A stretch of DNA of 64,000 nt from JAFALK01 sp042701975 (GCA_042701975.1 CP170561.1:4712001-4776000), one strand, 5' to 3'; counted from the stretch's first letter, positions 17,608 through 27,688 are shown. The notes: generated from the letters alone by a model not told the origin. Numbers and translations: made by a program.

Positions 17608-18617
17608 CAGAAAGCCACCAGCTGCTTGCCGAAGTTGCGGCCTTTGAGCAAGCCGATGAAGACCTCCGGTGCGCTCTCGATGCCTTGCGAGACGCTCTCG
17701 CGGAACTTCATCTTGCCCGTGGCGACGAGACCGCCCAGCTCGCTCAGCGCGGCGGGCCAGTCTTCCAGATGCTCGGTGACGATGAAGCCCTCAACCTTCA
17801 TGCGGTTCGTGAGCATGAGCTGCGGCAGTTGCATCGGGATCGGCTCGCCGTTGTAGCCGGCGATCATGCCGCACAGGGCCACGCGGGCGAAGGCGTTGGC
17901 GCGCAGCATCATGGCGTCGAGGATCAGACCGCCGACGTTCTCGAAATGGCCGTCGATGCCGTCCGGGCAGGCAGCCTTCAGCGCGCCAGACAGGCTCTTC
18001 AGATCGGGATGCTGGCGGTAGTCGATGCAAGCGTCGAAGCCCAGTTCTTCCACCACATAACGGCATTTCTCAGCGCCACCAGCCAGGCCCACGGCGCGCG
18101 CGCCGCGATGCTTGACCAGCTGGCCGACAACCGAGCCCACCGCGCCGCTGGCCGCGCTGACGAGCACGGTCTCGCCGGCCTTGGCGTTGATGATGCGGGT
18201 GAGGCCGTACCAAGCCGTGACGCCAGGCATGCCGACGGCGCCGAGGTAGGCCGAGAGCGGGATGTGGGTGGTGTCGACCTTGCGCAGCGCGCCGGGCTGG
18301 TTCGCATCGACGACCGAATACTCTTGCCAGCCGCCCATGCCGACGACGGCATCGCCGGCCTTGAATCGCTCATGGCGCGACTCGACGACCTCGCCCACCG
18401 TGCCGCCGAGCATCACGGCGTCCAGCGGCTGCGGCGCGGCGTAGCTCTTGGCGTCGCTCATGCGGCCGCGCATGTAGGGATCAAGGCTCAGGAAGCGGTG
18501 TTTGACCAGCACCTGGCCGTCAATCAGGGCCGGCGTGTCGGCCTCGACCAGGCGGAAGTTTTCAGCGGTGGGCTCGGCCTTGGGGCGCGAGGCGAGCAGG
18601 ATCTGGCGGTTCTTCAT
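17607..18617 (-). CDS. NADP-dependent MDR oxidoreductase (CurA/leukotriene B4 dehydrogenase type)
   Basis: A 336-aa medium-chain reductase without zinc ligands. The N-terminal segment LSLDPYMRGRMSD and the nucleotide-binding SAASGAVGSVVGQL are hallmarks of the CurA/PTGR group, which reduces alpha,beta-double bonds of enones and 2-alkenals with NADPH. Its stop overlaps the start of the SDR gene by one base-step (ATGA), so the two probably work on the same compounds. It may detoxify reactive lipid aldehydes; that is inference from the family. Confidence 0.9.
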   Translation of the reverse strand: MKNRQILLASRPKAEPTAENFRLVEADTPALIDGQVLVKHRFLSLDPYMRGRMSDAKSYAAPQPLDAVMLGGTVGEVVESRHERFKAGDAVVGMGGWQEYSVVDANQPGALRKVDTTHIPLSAYLGAVGMPGVTAWYGLTRIINAKAGETVLVSAASGAVGSVVGQLVKHRGARAVGLAGGAEKCRYVVEELGFDACIDYRQHPDLKSLSGALKAACPDGIDGHFENVGGLILDAMMLRANAFARVALCGMIAGYNGEPIPMQLPQLMLTNRMKVEGFIVTEHLEDWPAALSELGGLVATGKMKFRESVSQGIESAPEVFIGLLKGRNFGKQLVAF

Positions 18618-18685
18618 GGGAGGCCCTCGTAAATCTGAGAGCCGCCATTGTCCTCGTCTGCGTCGCGAACGGTGTCGCGCTCGCG

Positions 18686-19459
18686 TCAGAACTTGTAGCC
18701 GAGGCCCACCGTCAACAGGCTCGTCGTGGCCTTGACGCCGACCGGCGCGTTGCCGGTGCGGCGCGCCTGGAAGCCGGAGTTGAGCGTCCAGTCTCCGGCC
18801 AGCTTGGTGGCGAGCGTGGAATCGAAGGTGGCCAGCGAGCCCACGTCACCCGCCCCGCCCCGGATGGCCAGGCGCTGGCGCAGGCTGGTGGTGGCGCTGA
18901 TCTTGTGCGTGGACTCCTCGCCGAACAGCGCCTGCACGCCTTCGGCCGAGCTGCCGGTGGTGAAGCGATTGCTCGTGTCGCCCACGCCCACGAAGAGGTC
19001 GAAGGTGCTGGTCTCGCTGCGAAGCACCTTGTAGCCCGCACCGAGGTCGCCGCTCAGGCGACTGGACAGGCCTTGCGGGCGGTTGGTCTCGCCCTCGATC
19101 GCGGCGAAGACAAAGGCCAGGTCGGTCAGGTATTTGTCGTAGCGGCTGCCCAGGCGCACGCTGTTGGCCGTCGTCGTATTGGGGCCACCGCTGGCGTGAT
19201 ACGCCGAGTAGTTGCCGATGCCCCAGACGGTCAGCTTGCCGGCCTCGGTTTCCTGCGTGCCCAGCACGTTGGCGTTGACGGTGCCTGTGGTCGTGGTGCC
19301 GGAGGCCAGCACGCCGCCCAGCCCAACAAAGCCGTGCCAGCGCCCATCCGGCGCGCGAACGGAGGGCGGGGCACCGGGAGGCGGCGGAGGCACGTCAATC
19401 GCTTGCGCCAGGGGCGCGAGGGCCAGGAGCAGGAGGGGGAGCAGTCGTGACGGCAGCAT
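18686..19459 (-). CDS. DUF481 family outer-membrane protein
   Basis: A 257-aa exported protein. The ATG at 19459 gives MLPSRLLPLLLLALAPLAQA as signal peptide, then a Pro-rich stretch. The rest is a series of amphipathic strands (GFVGLGGVLASG, SVRLGSRYDKYLTDLAFVFA, LSGDLGAGYKVL) ending in LLTVGLGYKF, with a C-terminal Phe as in outer-membrane barrels. This matches DUF481 (YdiY-like, putative salt-induced outer-membrane protein). It sits 95 bases after the thioesterase gene and 68 before the MDR gene, so it may be read from the same long transcript. Confidence 0.8.
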   Translation of the reverse strand: MLPSRLLPLLLLALAPLAQAIDVPPPPPGAPPSVRAPDGRWHGFVGLGGVLASGTTTTGTVNANVLGTQETEAGKLTVWGIGNYSAYHASGGPNTTTANSVRLGSRYDKYLTDLAFVFAAIEGETNRPQGLSSRLSGDLGAGYKVLRSETSTFDLFVGVGDTSNRFTTGSSAEGVQALFGEESTHKISATTSLRQRLAIRGGAGDVGSLATFDSTLATKLAGDWTLNSGFQARRTGNAPVGVKATTSLLTVGLGYKF

Positions 19460-19554
19460 GGCGGGCAATGGAGGTGGGTTGAGTGAGTCCGACCTGAAAA
19501 GCGGCGCCAAAGGCTATCACGCGCGGCCGTAACCGCCGCGTAACTCGCGCCCGC

Positions 19555-19983
19555 TCAGGGCTTGCGCTGCAAGGGCTTGAGCTCGCGGCCGCGCGCGGGC
19601 AGCGCGCGCAGGTACTTGAAGCTGCCGGTAGCGTGGGCGCAGAGCTGGCCGGCATCGTCGAGCACCGAGCCCTCGCAGAAAGCCAGTGTGGTGGAGCGGT
19701 GCAGCAGCTTGCCCCGGGCCTGCAGGCGGCCTTCGCTCGGCCGCATGAAGCTGGTCTTCATCTCGACCGTGACCACGCCGGGACCGTCCGGCCCGCCGTT
19801 GCTGCGCGCGGCGTGGGCCATAACGACATCAAGCAGCGTCATCAACAAGCCGCCATGGGCGACGTTCCAGGAGTTCAGCAGCTCGGGCCGCAGTTCCAGC
19901 GCGATCTCGGCCTCGCCGGCCTCCATGCGCAGCAGTTCGAAGCCCAGGTGTTCGATGAAGGGGATGTGGACGGGGAATTCCAT
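19555..19983 (-). CDS. PaaI-type hotdog thioesterase
   Basis: A 142-aa hotdog-fold protein; the start is ATG at 19983 (MEFPVHIPF). The core reads LLNSWNVAHGGLLMTLLDVVM, the PaaI/hotdog signature in which the HGG loop and the helix hold the catalytic site, followed by VTVEMKTSFMRP. Such enzymes hydrolyse acyl-CoA thioesters. It is 14 bases after the SDR gene in the beta-oxidation run and may release CoA from blocked intermediates. Confidence 0.88.
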   Translation of the reverse strand: MEFPVHIPFIEHLGFELLRMEAGEAEIALELRPELLNSWNVAHGGLLMTLLDVVMAHAARSNGGPDGPGVVTVEMKTSFMRPSEGRLQARGKLLHRSTTLAFCEGSVLDDAGQLCAHATGSFKYLRALPARGRELKPLQRKP

Positions 19984-19997
19984 CCCCGCATTCTCGA

Positions 19998-20789
19998 TCA
20001 GCCGCCTACCAAGGCGCTGACGCCGCCATCCACCGCCAGCACCTGACCCGTGATGTGCTTGCCAGCGCGGCTGGCGAACAGCAGCACCGCGCCCTTGAGG
20101 TCTTCGTCGTCCCCCAGGCGGTTGAGCGGCGCGTGCGAAGCCATCACGTCGGCGCCCACTGCGTCGAGCAGGCCCTGACTCATCTTGCTCGGGAAGAAGC
20201 CCGGCGCGATCGCGTTGACGCAGATGCCGTGGGCGCCCCATTCGCCGGCCAGCGCGCGCGTGAAGTTCACGACGGCGCCTTTGCTGGTGTTGTAGGCGAT
20301 GGTCTTCATCGAGGCCGGATTGCCGCCCAGGCCGGCGATGGATGCGATGTTGATGACGCGGCCCGAGCGGCGCGGGATCATGCTGGTGCGGGCCACTTCC
20401 TGCGCGAAGACGAAGAGGCTGCGGATGTTGAGGTTCATGACCTTGTCCCACGCCGCCATCGGATAGTCCTCGGCCGGTGCCCCCCAGGAGGCGCCGGCGT
20501 TGTTGACGAGGATGTCGATGGGGCCGAACTTCGCAACCGTCTCGGCCACGACGTGGCGGGCCTGGGCTTCGTCGGCGGCATCGGCCGCCACCCAGTGGGC
20601 TTCGATGCCTTTGGCCTGCAAGTGGGTGCAGGCCTCTTGAAGATCACCAGCCTTGCGCGAGCAAAGCATCACTTTCGCGCCGGCCTCGCCGAGCGCTTCG
20701 GCCATCTGCAGACCCAGTCCGCGCGAGCCGCCAGTGACAAGAGCCACCTGGCCCGAAAGATTGAACAGGTTCTGCAGCGTTGAGGTCAT
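19998..20789 (-). CDS. SDR family oxidoreductase (3-hydroxyacyl type)
   Basis: A 263-aa classical SDR. The start is ATG at 20789, which overlaps the stop of the small membrane gene by four bases. Motifs: TGGSRGLG cofactor loop at about 19-26, LVNNAGASWG, the catalytic Ser in INIASIAG, and YNTSKGAV with the catalytic Tyr and Lys. The C-terminal segment GKHITGQVLAVDGGVSAL is standard. Given its position among acyl-CoA dehydrogenase, thiolase and thioesterase genes, a 3-hydroxyacyl or 3-ketoacyl substrate is likely. Confidence 0.92.
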   Translation of the reverse strand: MTSTLQNLFNLSGQVALVTGGSRGLGLQMAEALGEAGAKVMLCSRKAGDLQEACTHLQAKGIEAHWVAADAADEAQARHVVAETVAKFGPIDILVNNAGASWGAPAEDYPMAAWDKVMNLNIRSLFVFAQEVARTSMIPRRSGRVINIASIAGLGGNPASMKTIAYNTSKGAVVNFTRALAGEWGAHGICVNAIAPGFFPSKMSQGLLDAVGADVMASHAPLNRLGDDEDLKGAVLLFASRAGKHITGQVLAVDGGVSALVGG

Positions 20790-20995
20790 CGTCGAATGTG
20801 CATGGTTGAGCGCAGCCAGATCAGGCCGAAGCCCAACAAAGCGAAGGCCGTGCCATTGCCAACCAGGATCCAGGTCCAGGCCGCATGGGTCTCGCGTTCG
20901 ATGAACACACCCAGGGTCACGACCAGCAGGCCGCCGTAAATGAACAGCCAGACCAGCCGGTCCAGCCACTGAATGGTCTTCTCAGAAACCATCAT
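20786..20995 (-). CDS. Small two-helix membrane protein, function unknown
   Basis: A 69-aa protein with two predicted membrane helices (LVWLFIYGGLLVVTLGVFI and WILVGNGTAFALLGFGLIWL) and a basic C-terminus. It overlaps the acyl-CoA dehydrogenase stop by 14 bases and the SDR start by four bases, which argues strongly that it is a translated gene of the operon. ATGs at 20995 and 20992 are both possible; GAGG and GGAG lie just upstream. No family recognised. Confidence 0.75.
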   Translation of the reverse strand: MMVSEKTIQWLDRLVWLFIYGGLLVVTLGVFIERETHAAWTWILVGNGTAFALLGFGLIWLRSTMHIRR

Positions 20996-22763
20996 CTCCT
21001 ACCTCTCTTGCGTACCCCTCCCGTAGGGACACGACGCCAAGCCATGCGTGCAGCCTGGTCAGTTCGTAGCTGTAGAAGTAGTGTGCAGCCGCAGAGCGGC
21101 CTTTGTCTTTGGGGCTATCACTCCCCTGTGACGAAACGATGTCCAACCACAGCCAGCCCACGACAAGATGCCCGAAGGCTTGCAGAAAAGGCGTGGCGTT
21201 GGCAAGAGCGGCCCCGGCATCGCCATCGACCCAGGCCGCGCCGGCGGCGCTGACGGTCAGTTCAAGCGCAGCCGAGAGTTGATCGGCGCGCTCGCGCCAG
21301 TTTTGCGGCGCCGCAGCAATCGTGGTCTGGATGCGCGCGGCCAGCAGCTTCATCGCTGCGCCGTTGTCCGTCAGCAGCTTGCGACCGAGCAGGTCCAAAC
21401 CCTGAATGCCATGCGTGCCCTCGTGAATCATGTTGAGGCGGTTGTCTCGCCAGTACTGCTCGACCGGGAAATCGCGCGTGTAGCCGGCGCCACCCAGGAC
21501 CTGGATCGCAAGCGAGTTCGCCTCCAGCCCCCATTCGCTGCCGAAGCTCTTGGCCACCGGCGTGAGGATCTCCAGGAGCAGCGTGGCTTCGCGCGCGGCC
21601 TCGGGTGTGCCGCAGCGCTGCTCGTCGAGCAGGCGCGCGCAGTAAAGGCCCAGCGCGAGGCCGCCTTCGACATAGCTCTTCTGCGCCAACAGCATGCGGC
21701 GCACGTCCGCATGTTCGATGATGGGCCGCTGCGGCGTACCCGGATCCTTGGCGCCGAGCGCGCGGCCCTGAGGCCGTTGGCGCGCGTATTCGAGACTCGC
21801 CTCGTAGCCCGCGTAGCCCAGCATCGTCGCGCCCATGCCGACCGCGATGCGCGCCTCGTTCATCATGTGGAACATGCAGCGCAGGCCCTCGCCAGGCTTG
21901 CCGACGAGGTAGCCCGCCGCTCCGCCCTGCTCGCCGAAGTTCAGCAAGCAGTTGGTCGTCCCGCGATAACCGAGCTTGTGATTGAGGCCGGCCAGCTGCA
22001 CGTCGTTGTGCTCACCGGTGAGCGCGCCGCTTGCATCGACCTTCCACTTCGGCACGATGAAGAGCGAGATGCCCTTGGTGCCCGCTGTCAGTCGACCCTC
22101 GACGTCAGGAATCTTGGCCAGCACCAGGTGGACGATGTTCTCCGACAGCTCGTGCTCGCCGCCCGAGATCCACATCTTGTGGCCGCGGAGCTTGTAGCGC
22201 ACGCCGAGCGGATCGGATTCGAAATCCGCACCATCGGGCTCGGCCCGCGTCGTGATGTCGCTCAGCGATGACCCCGCCTGCGGCTCGGACAGGCACATGG
22301 TGCCGAACCAGCGGCCTTCCAGCTCGGCCTGCGCGAACACCTCGATCTGCTTCTTGCTGCCATGCGCCAGCAGCAGGCCGGCGTTGCCGTGCGTGAGCAT
22401 CATGTACGCGTGCAGCGCGACGCTGGCCTTGGCGAAGAAGGCATTGCCCGCCATCGCAATCGCAGCCGGCAGCTGCATGCCACCCTGCTCGGCATCGACG
22501 TCCGCCATCAGCAGGCCGGAATCGACAAAGGCCTGCAGCGCCGGTTGCACGGCCGCCGGCAGCACCACGCGGCCGTTCTCGAATCGCGGCTCCTGCTCGT
22601 CGATCAGGCGGTTGAGCGGCGCGAAGCGCTCGCGCGCCAGCTTCTCGCAGGCATCGAGCACGGCCGAGAAACTCTCGCGACCATGCTCGGCATAGCGATC
22701 ACGCTCGCACAGCTGCTGAACGCGCAACCAGTCGAACAACAGGAAGTCGAGCGTGTCGCGCAT
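20982..22763 (-). CDS. Acyl-CoA dehydrogenase with C-terminal extension
   Basis: A 593-aa FAD-dependent acyl-CoA dehydrogenase, longer than the usual 380 because of an N-terminal helical part and a C-terminal helical domain. Visible motifs: MCLSEPQAGSSLSDI and KMWISGGEHEL (FAD/substrate loops), QVLGGAGYTRDFPVEQYWRD, and the active-site segment IHEGTHGIQGLDLLGRK with the probable catalytic base Glu448. It introduces the first double bond in beta-oxidation. Electrons would go to ETF, whose genes are not in the window. It follows the thiolase gene by 27 bases. Confidence 0.93.
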   Translation of the reverse strand: MRDTLDFLLFDWLRVQQLCERDRYAEHGRESFSAVLDACEKLARERFAPLNRLIDEQEPRFENGRVVLPAAVQPALQAFVDSGLLMADVDAEQGGMQLPAAIAMAGNAFFAKASVALHAYMMLTHGNAGLLLAHGSKKQIEVFAQAELEGRWFGTMCLSEPQAGSSLSDITTRAEPDGADFESDPLGVRYKLRGHKMWISGGEHELSENIVHLVLAKIPDVEGRLTAGTKGISLFIVPKWKVDASGALTGEHNDVQLAGLNHKLGYRGTTNCLLNFGEQGGAAGYLVGKPGEGLRCMFHMMNEARIAVGMGATMLGYAGYEASLEYARQRPQGRALGAKDPGTPQRPIIEHADVRRMLLAQKSYVEGGLALGLYCARLLDEQRCGTPEAAREATLLLEILTPVAKSFGSEWGLEANSLAIQVLGGAGYTRDFPVEQYWRDNRLNMIHEGTHGIQGLDLLGRKLLTDNGAAMKLLAARIQTTIAAAPQNWRERADQLSAALELTVSAAGAAWVDGDAGAALANATPFLQAFGHLVVGWLWLDIVSSQGSDSPKDKGRSAAAHYFYSYELTRLHAWLGVVSLREGYAREVGDDGF

Positions 22764-22790
22764 CGTTGAGTCGTTCAGTCGTTCAGTCGG

Positions 22791-23966
<1,176 letters not shown>

Positions 23967-24003
23967 GATGTGCTGGTCTCTTCTGTGAAGTTCGTTGCGT
24001 TGA

Positions 24004-25476
24004 TTACTTGGCTGCAGCTTCGCTCACCAAGCGGTGATAGAAGCGAACCATGTCGGCCAGGTTGGCCGTGGAGAGGCGTTCGTTCGTGCCGTGGAAGCGC
24101 GGCAGGTCTTCGGGCTTGGCCAGCACCGGCGAGAAGCGATAGACGTTGTCGCTCACGGCCGCGTAGTGGCGCGCGTCGGCGGCGCCGATCATCAGGCCCG
24201 GTGCCACCAGCGTGCCCGGGAAGACCTCACGCACCGTGCGTTCGATGGCGCGATAACCCAGCACCTCCTGCGGCGAGACCGAGCTCGCCTCTTGCGCGCC
24301 GGGCAGCACGGTCACTTCGATGCGATCGTCGGCCACGGCCTTCTTCACATGCGCCACGACGGCTCCCACCGTGTCGCCAGGCAGCAGCCGGAAGTTGATC
24401 GTCGCCTCGGCGCGGCCGGGCAGCACGTTCTCCTTGTTGCCGGCGTTGAAGATCGTCGGCGCGGTCGTCGTGCGCAGCATGGCGTTGGTGCTGGCGCCGG
24501 CCTTGAGCTGGCCTTCGATCACCGGGCCGAAGAGCCACAGATTGGTCAGCGCCAGGTGCGGCATGCCGCTCATCTCGGGCGCCAGGCTGGCGAACATGTC
24601 GCCGGCCACGCCGCGCAGGCCACCAGGCATCTGATGCTCGTCCACATGGCGCACGGCATTGGCGAGCAGCGCGATGGCGCTCTGGCCTTGTGCCGGCGGC
24701 ATGCTCGAATGCCCAGGGGCGGTGCTAACGCTCAATTTCAGCGACAAGTAGCCCTTCTCGGCAACGCCGATCAGAGCAGCCGGCGCCGACAGGCCGGGCA
24801 CGAGGCCATCCGTGATCAGCAGGCCTTCATCGAGCACGAACTCCAGCCGCACGCCGCGCTTCTTCAGCTCGGCTGCGATGGCCATGGCGCCGGTGCCGCC
24901 GGCTTCTTCATCCGCACCGTAGGCGAGGTAGATCGTGCGGCGCGGCTGGTAGCCGCTGGCCACCAGCATCTCGATGGCCTCCATCTGGCTGATCAGGTTG
25001 CCCTTGTCATCCCAGGAGCCGCGGCCCCACACAAAGCCGTCCTTGATGGCGCCGCTGAAGGGCGGCTCGATCCAGTCCTTCTCGGTGCCCGGGGCGATGG
25101 GGACGACGTCCTGGTGAGCCATCAGCAGGATGGGCTGAGCCTTGGGGTCGCTGCCTTGCCAGGTGTAGAGCAGGCTGGCGCCGAGGCGCTCCAGCTTGAG
25201 CGCCGCGTGCAACTTCGGATAGTCCTGTTGCAGCTGCGCCTGGAAGGCTTGGATGGATTCGGCGTTGGCGTTCGGCTGGCCGTCGAGCGAGACCGTGGCG
25301 ATACGCACGGCAGCGCTCAGGCGTCCGGCGACGCCCGCCTCATCAACACTGAGCTTCGCCAGAGGCTGCACCTGCACCTGGCGCGAACCCTGGCGCAGCG
25401 TGTTGGCCAACGCCGCCACCACCAGCACGACGATGAGCACCAGCAGGCCGAGGAACAGCCGTTTGAGGGTCTTCAT
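24004..25476 (-). CDS. M20 family metallopeptidase, PM20D1-like, membrane-anchored
   Basis: A 490-aa zinc hydrolase. Residues about 6-26 form one hydrophobic helix (LFLGLLVLIVVLVVAALA), a signal anchor. Catalytic motifs of M20 enzymes are present: LLMAHQDVVPI with the first His and Asp, GRGSWDDKGN with the bridging Asp, and GADEEAGGTGA with the Glu pair. The length and layout match the carboxypeptidase S/PM20D1 branch, some of which hydrolyse or make N-fatty-acyl amino acids. It lies between fadB-like and thiolase genes, 15 and 37 bases away, which supports an acyl-amino-acid substrate; that is inference. Confidence 0.88.
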   Translation of the reverse strand: MKTLKRLFLGLLVLIVVLVVAALANTLRQGSRQVQVQPLAKLSVDEAGVAGRLSAAVRIATVSLDGQPNANAESIQAFQAQLQQDYPKLHAALKLERLGASLLYTWQGSDPKAQPILLMAHQDVVPIAPGTEKDWIEPPFSGAIKDGFVWGRGSWDDKGNLISQMEAIEMLVASGYQPRRTIYLAYGADEEAGGTGAMAIAAELKKRGVRLEFVLDEGLLITDGLVPGLSAPAALIGVAEKGYLSLKLSVSTAPGHSSMPPAQGQSAIALLANAVRHVDEHQMPGGLRGVAGDMFASLAPEMSGMPHLALTNLWLFGPVIEGQLKAGASTNAMLRTTTAPTIFNAGNKENVLPGRAEATINFRLLPGDTVGAVVAHVKKAVADDRIEVTVLPGAQEASSVSPQEVLGYRAIERTVREVFPGTLVAPGLMIGAADARHYAAVSDNVYRFSPVLAKPEDLPRFHGTNERLSTANLADMVRFYHRLVSEAAAK

Positions 25477-25491
25477 GTTTGAAGCCCTCGG

Positions 25492-27585
25492 TCAGCTGAA
25501 GCTCTTGCCTTCGGCCACCAGGCGCACCAGCAGCGGCGCCGGCTCCCACATCGCCGCATCGTCCAGCGGATTGCGCGCAAAACGCTTCATCGCCTGAACG
25601 ACATTGAACAGGCCCACCGTGTCGGCGTAGCACATCGGGCCGCCGCGCCAGAGCGGGAAGCCATAGCCGGTGAGGTAGACCATGTCCACATCCGAGGCGC
25701 GCTGCGCGATGCCTTCTTCCAGCAGCTTGGCACCTTCGTTCACGAGCGCGAAGACGAGGCGCTGCACGATCTCTTCATCACTGATGCGGCGCGGCGTGAT
25801 GCCCAAAGCGGCGCGGTGCTTCTCCAGCAGCTCGGCGATCACCGGCGAGGGAATGGCATCGCGCTTGCCCGGCGCGTAGTCGTACCAGCCGGCACCGGTC
25901 TTCTGGCCAAAGCGGCCGAGTTCGCACACCAGATCGGCACTCTTGGAATAGCGCATCTCCGGCTTCTCGATCGCGCGGCGCTTGCGGATGGCCCACGAGA
26001 TGTCGCCGCCGGCCAGGTCGCCCATGCGGAACGGGCCCATCGGGAAGCCGAACTTCTCCAGCGCCTTGTCAACCTGCTCCGGCGAGCAGCCTTCATCGAG
26101 CAGGAAACCGGCCTGGCGGAAGTACTGTTCGATCATGCGGTTGCCGATGAAGCCATCGCACACGCCCGAGACGACGGCCGTCTTCTTGATCTTCTTGCCC
26201 AGCGCCATCACGGTGGCCAGCACCTCGTGCGAGGTGGCCTTGCCGCGCACCACTTCCAGCAGCTTCATCACATTGGCCGGGCTGAAGAAGTGCAGGCCCA
26301 CCACGTCATGCGGTCGCTTGGTGAAGGCGGCGATCTGGTCCAGGTCCAGCGTCGAGGTGTTGGAGGCCAGGATGGCGCCGGTCTTCATCACGCTGTCGAG
26401 CTGGGTGAAGACCTTCTGCTTGACGCCCATCTCCTCGAACACGGCCTCGATGACGAGATCGGCAGTCGCCAGATCGCTGTAGCTCAGCGTGGTGGACAGC
26501 AGGGCCATGCGCGCGGCGTAGCGGTCTTCCTTGAGCTTGCCCTTCTTGACTTGCGCTTCGTAGTTCTTGCGGATCGTGGCGATGCCGCGGTCCAGCGCTT
26601 CCTGCGAGGTTTCCAGGATCGTCACCGGGATGCCCGCGTTCAGGAAGTTCATCGCGATGCCGCCGCCCATCGTGCCGGCGCCGATCACGGCCACCTTGTC
26701 CACGGGGCGCGCCGTCACGTCTTCCGGCAGATCGGCGATCTTGCTGGCGGCGCGCTCGGCGAAGAAGGCGTGACGCAGCGCCTTGGATTCGGGCGTCATC
26801 ATCAGCTCGGCAAAACCGGCGCGCTCGGCGCGGATGCCGTCGTCGAACCTCATCGTCACCGCAGCGGCCACGGCCTCCAGGCAGCGCAGCGGCGCGGGGT
26901 AGTTCTTGCTCTGCGCGCCCACCATGTTGCGGGCGAACTGGAAGTAGGCATCGGGGCTGTCGTGCTGCGCCCTCATGTCGCGCACCTTGGGCAGCGGGCG
27001 CTTGTCAGCGGTGCCTTCGGCGAACTCGACGGCGGCGTCCAGCACGTCCTCAGCCACGACCTTGTCGAACAGCTTCTGGCCGGGGACCATCGCCAGCATC
27101 TCGGCCAGCACCGCTTCGCCGCTAACGATCATGTTCAGCGCAGGCTCCACGCCCAGCGCGCGCGGCAGGCGCTGCGTGCCGCCGGCGCCGGGCAGCAGGC
27201 CCAGCTTCACTTCCGGCAGCGCAATCTTGGTGCCCTTTTGCACCACGCGGTAGTGGCAGCCGAGCGAGAGCTCCAGGCCGCCGCCCATGCACACCGTGTG
27301 GATGGCCGCCACCACCGGCTTGCAGCAGTTCTCCACCAGCAAGATCAGCGACAGCAGATTGGGCTCGGCCAGCGCCTTGGGGCTGCCGAACTCGCGGATG
27401 TCCGCTCCGCCCGAGAACGCCTTGCCTGCGCCGGTGATCACGACCGCCGTGATGGCGGTATCAGCCTCCGCCTTGGCAATGCCATCGGCGATGGCCTTGC
27501 GGGTGACGATGCCCATCCCGTTGACCGGCGGGTTGTCCAGCGTGATCACGGCCACCGCGCCGCGAACTTCGTAATGGGCTGTCAT
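25492..27585 (-). CDS. fadB: Multifunctional enoyl-CoA hydratase / 3-hydroxyacyl-CoA dehydrogenase
   Basis: A 697-aa fusion enzyme of beta-oxidation. The start at 27585 has AGGAG about ten bases upstream. Residues 1 to about 190 are the enoyl-CoA hydratase/isomerase domain (GAGKAFSGGADIREFG and the substrate loop). From about 295 the NAD-binding domain begins, with VIGAGTMGGGIAMNFLNAG, followed by GLHFFSPANVMKLLEVV with the catalytic His and two C-terminal hydroxyacyl-CoA dehydrogenase domains. It is the first gene of a long minus-strand run and lies behind a palindromic operator. FadB and FadJ cannot be told apart with certainty; the symbol is a functional one. Confidence 0.93.
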   Translation of the reverse strand: MTAHYEVRGAVAVITLDNPPVNGMGIVTRKAIADGIAKAEADTAITAVVITGAGKAFSGGADIREFGSPKALAEPNLLSLILLVENCCKPVVAAIHTVCMGGGLELSLGCHYRVVQKGTKIALPEVKLGLLPGAGGTQRLPRALGVEPALNMIVSGEAVLAEMLAMVPGQKLFDKVVAEDVLDAAVEFAEGTADKRPLPKVRDMRAQHDSPDAYFQFARNMVGAQSKNYPAPLRCLEAVAAAVTMRFDDGIRAERAGFAELMMTPESKALRHAFFAERAASKIADLPEDVTARPVDKVAVIGAGTMGGGIAMNFLNAGIPVTILETSQEALDRGIATIRKNYEAQVKKGKLKEDRYAARMALLSTTLSYSDLATADLVIEAVFEEMGVKQKVFTQLDSVMKTGAILASNTSTLDLDQIAAFTKRPHDVVGLHFFSPANVMKLLEVVRGKATSHEVLATVMALGKKIKKTAVVSGVCDGFIGNRMIEQYFRQAGFLLDEGCSPEQVDKALEKFGFPMGPFRMGDLAGGDISWAIRKRRAIEKPEMRYSKSADLVCELGRFGQKTGAGWYDYAPGKRDAIPSPVIAELLEKHRAALGITPRRISDEEIVQRLVFALVNEGAKLLEEGIAQRASDVDMVYLTGYGFPLWRGGPMCYADTVGLFNVVQAMKRFARNPLDDAAMWEPAPLLVRLVAEGKSFS

Positions 27586-27613
27586 GGGGTCTGTCTCCTG
27601 CTTTCTAGTGAGC

Positions 27614-27635
27614 GAATAGAACGATCGTTCGATTC
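27614..27635. promoter_or_regulatory. Palindromic operator before the beta-oxidation operon (TetR-like)
   Basis: A 22-bp near-perfect palindrome, with core GAACGATCGTTC and outer arms GAAT and ATTC separated from the core by one unpaired base on each side. It lies 29-50 bases upstream of the fadB-like start codon. This size and layout fit operators of TetR-family repressors of fatty-acid degradation. No TetR gene is in the window, so the regulator is unidentified. Confidence 0.55.
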
Positions 27636-27649
27636 TAGGAGGAGACGGT

Positions 27650-27669
27650 GCCGGGACGAGTGTCCCGGC
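27650..27669 (-). terminator. GC-rich hairpin after the GNAT gene
   Basis: GCCGGGAC and GTCCCGGC form a perfect 8-bp stem with a 4-base loop, between the acetyltransferase stop and the fadB-like promoter region. No T run follows on the minus strand, so termination would be weak or factor-assisted. Confidence 0.4.
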
Positions 27670-27688
27670 GGTGACAGGAGCTGCTGGT

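Noticed and set aside
19984..20451. A long N-terminal extension of the thioesterase reading frame
   Set aside because: The extension overlaps the SDR gene in another frame and has no homology; the ATG at 19983 gives a normal 142-residue hotdog protein.
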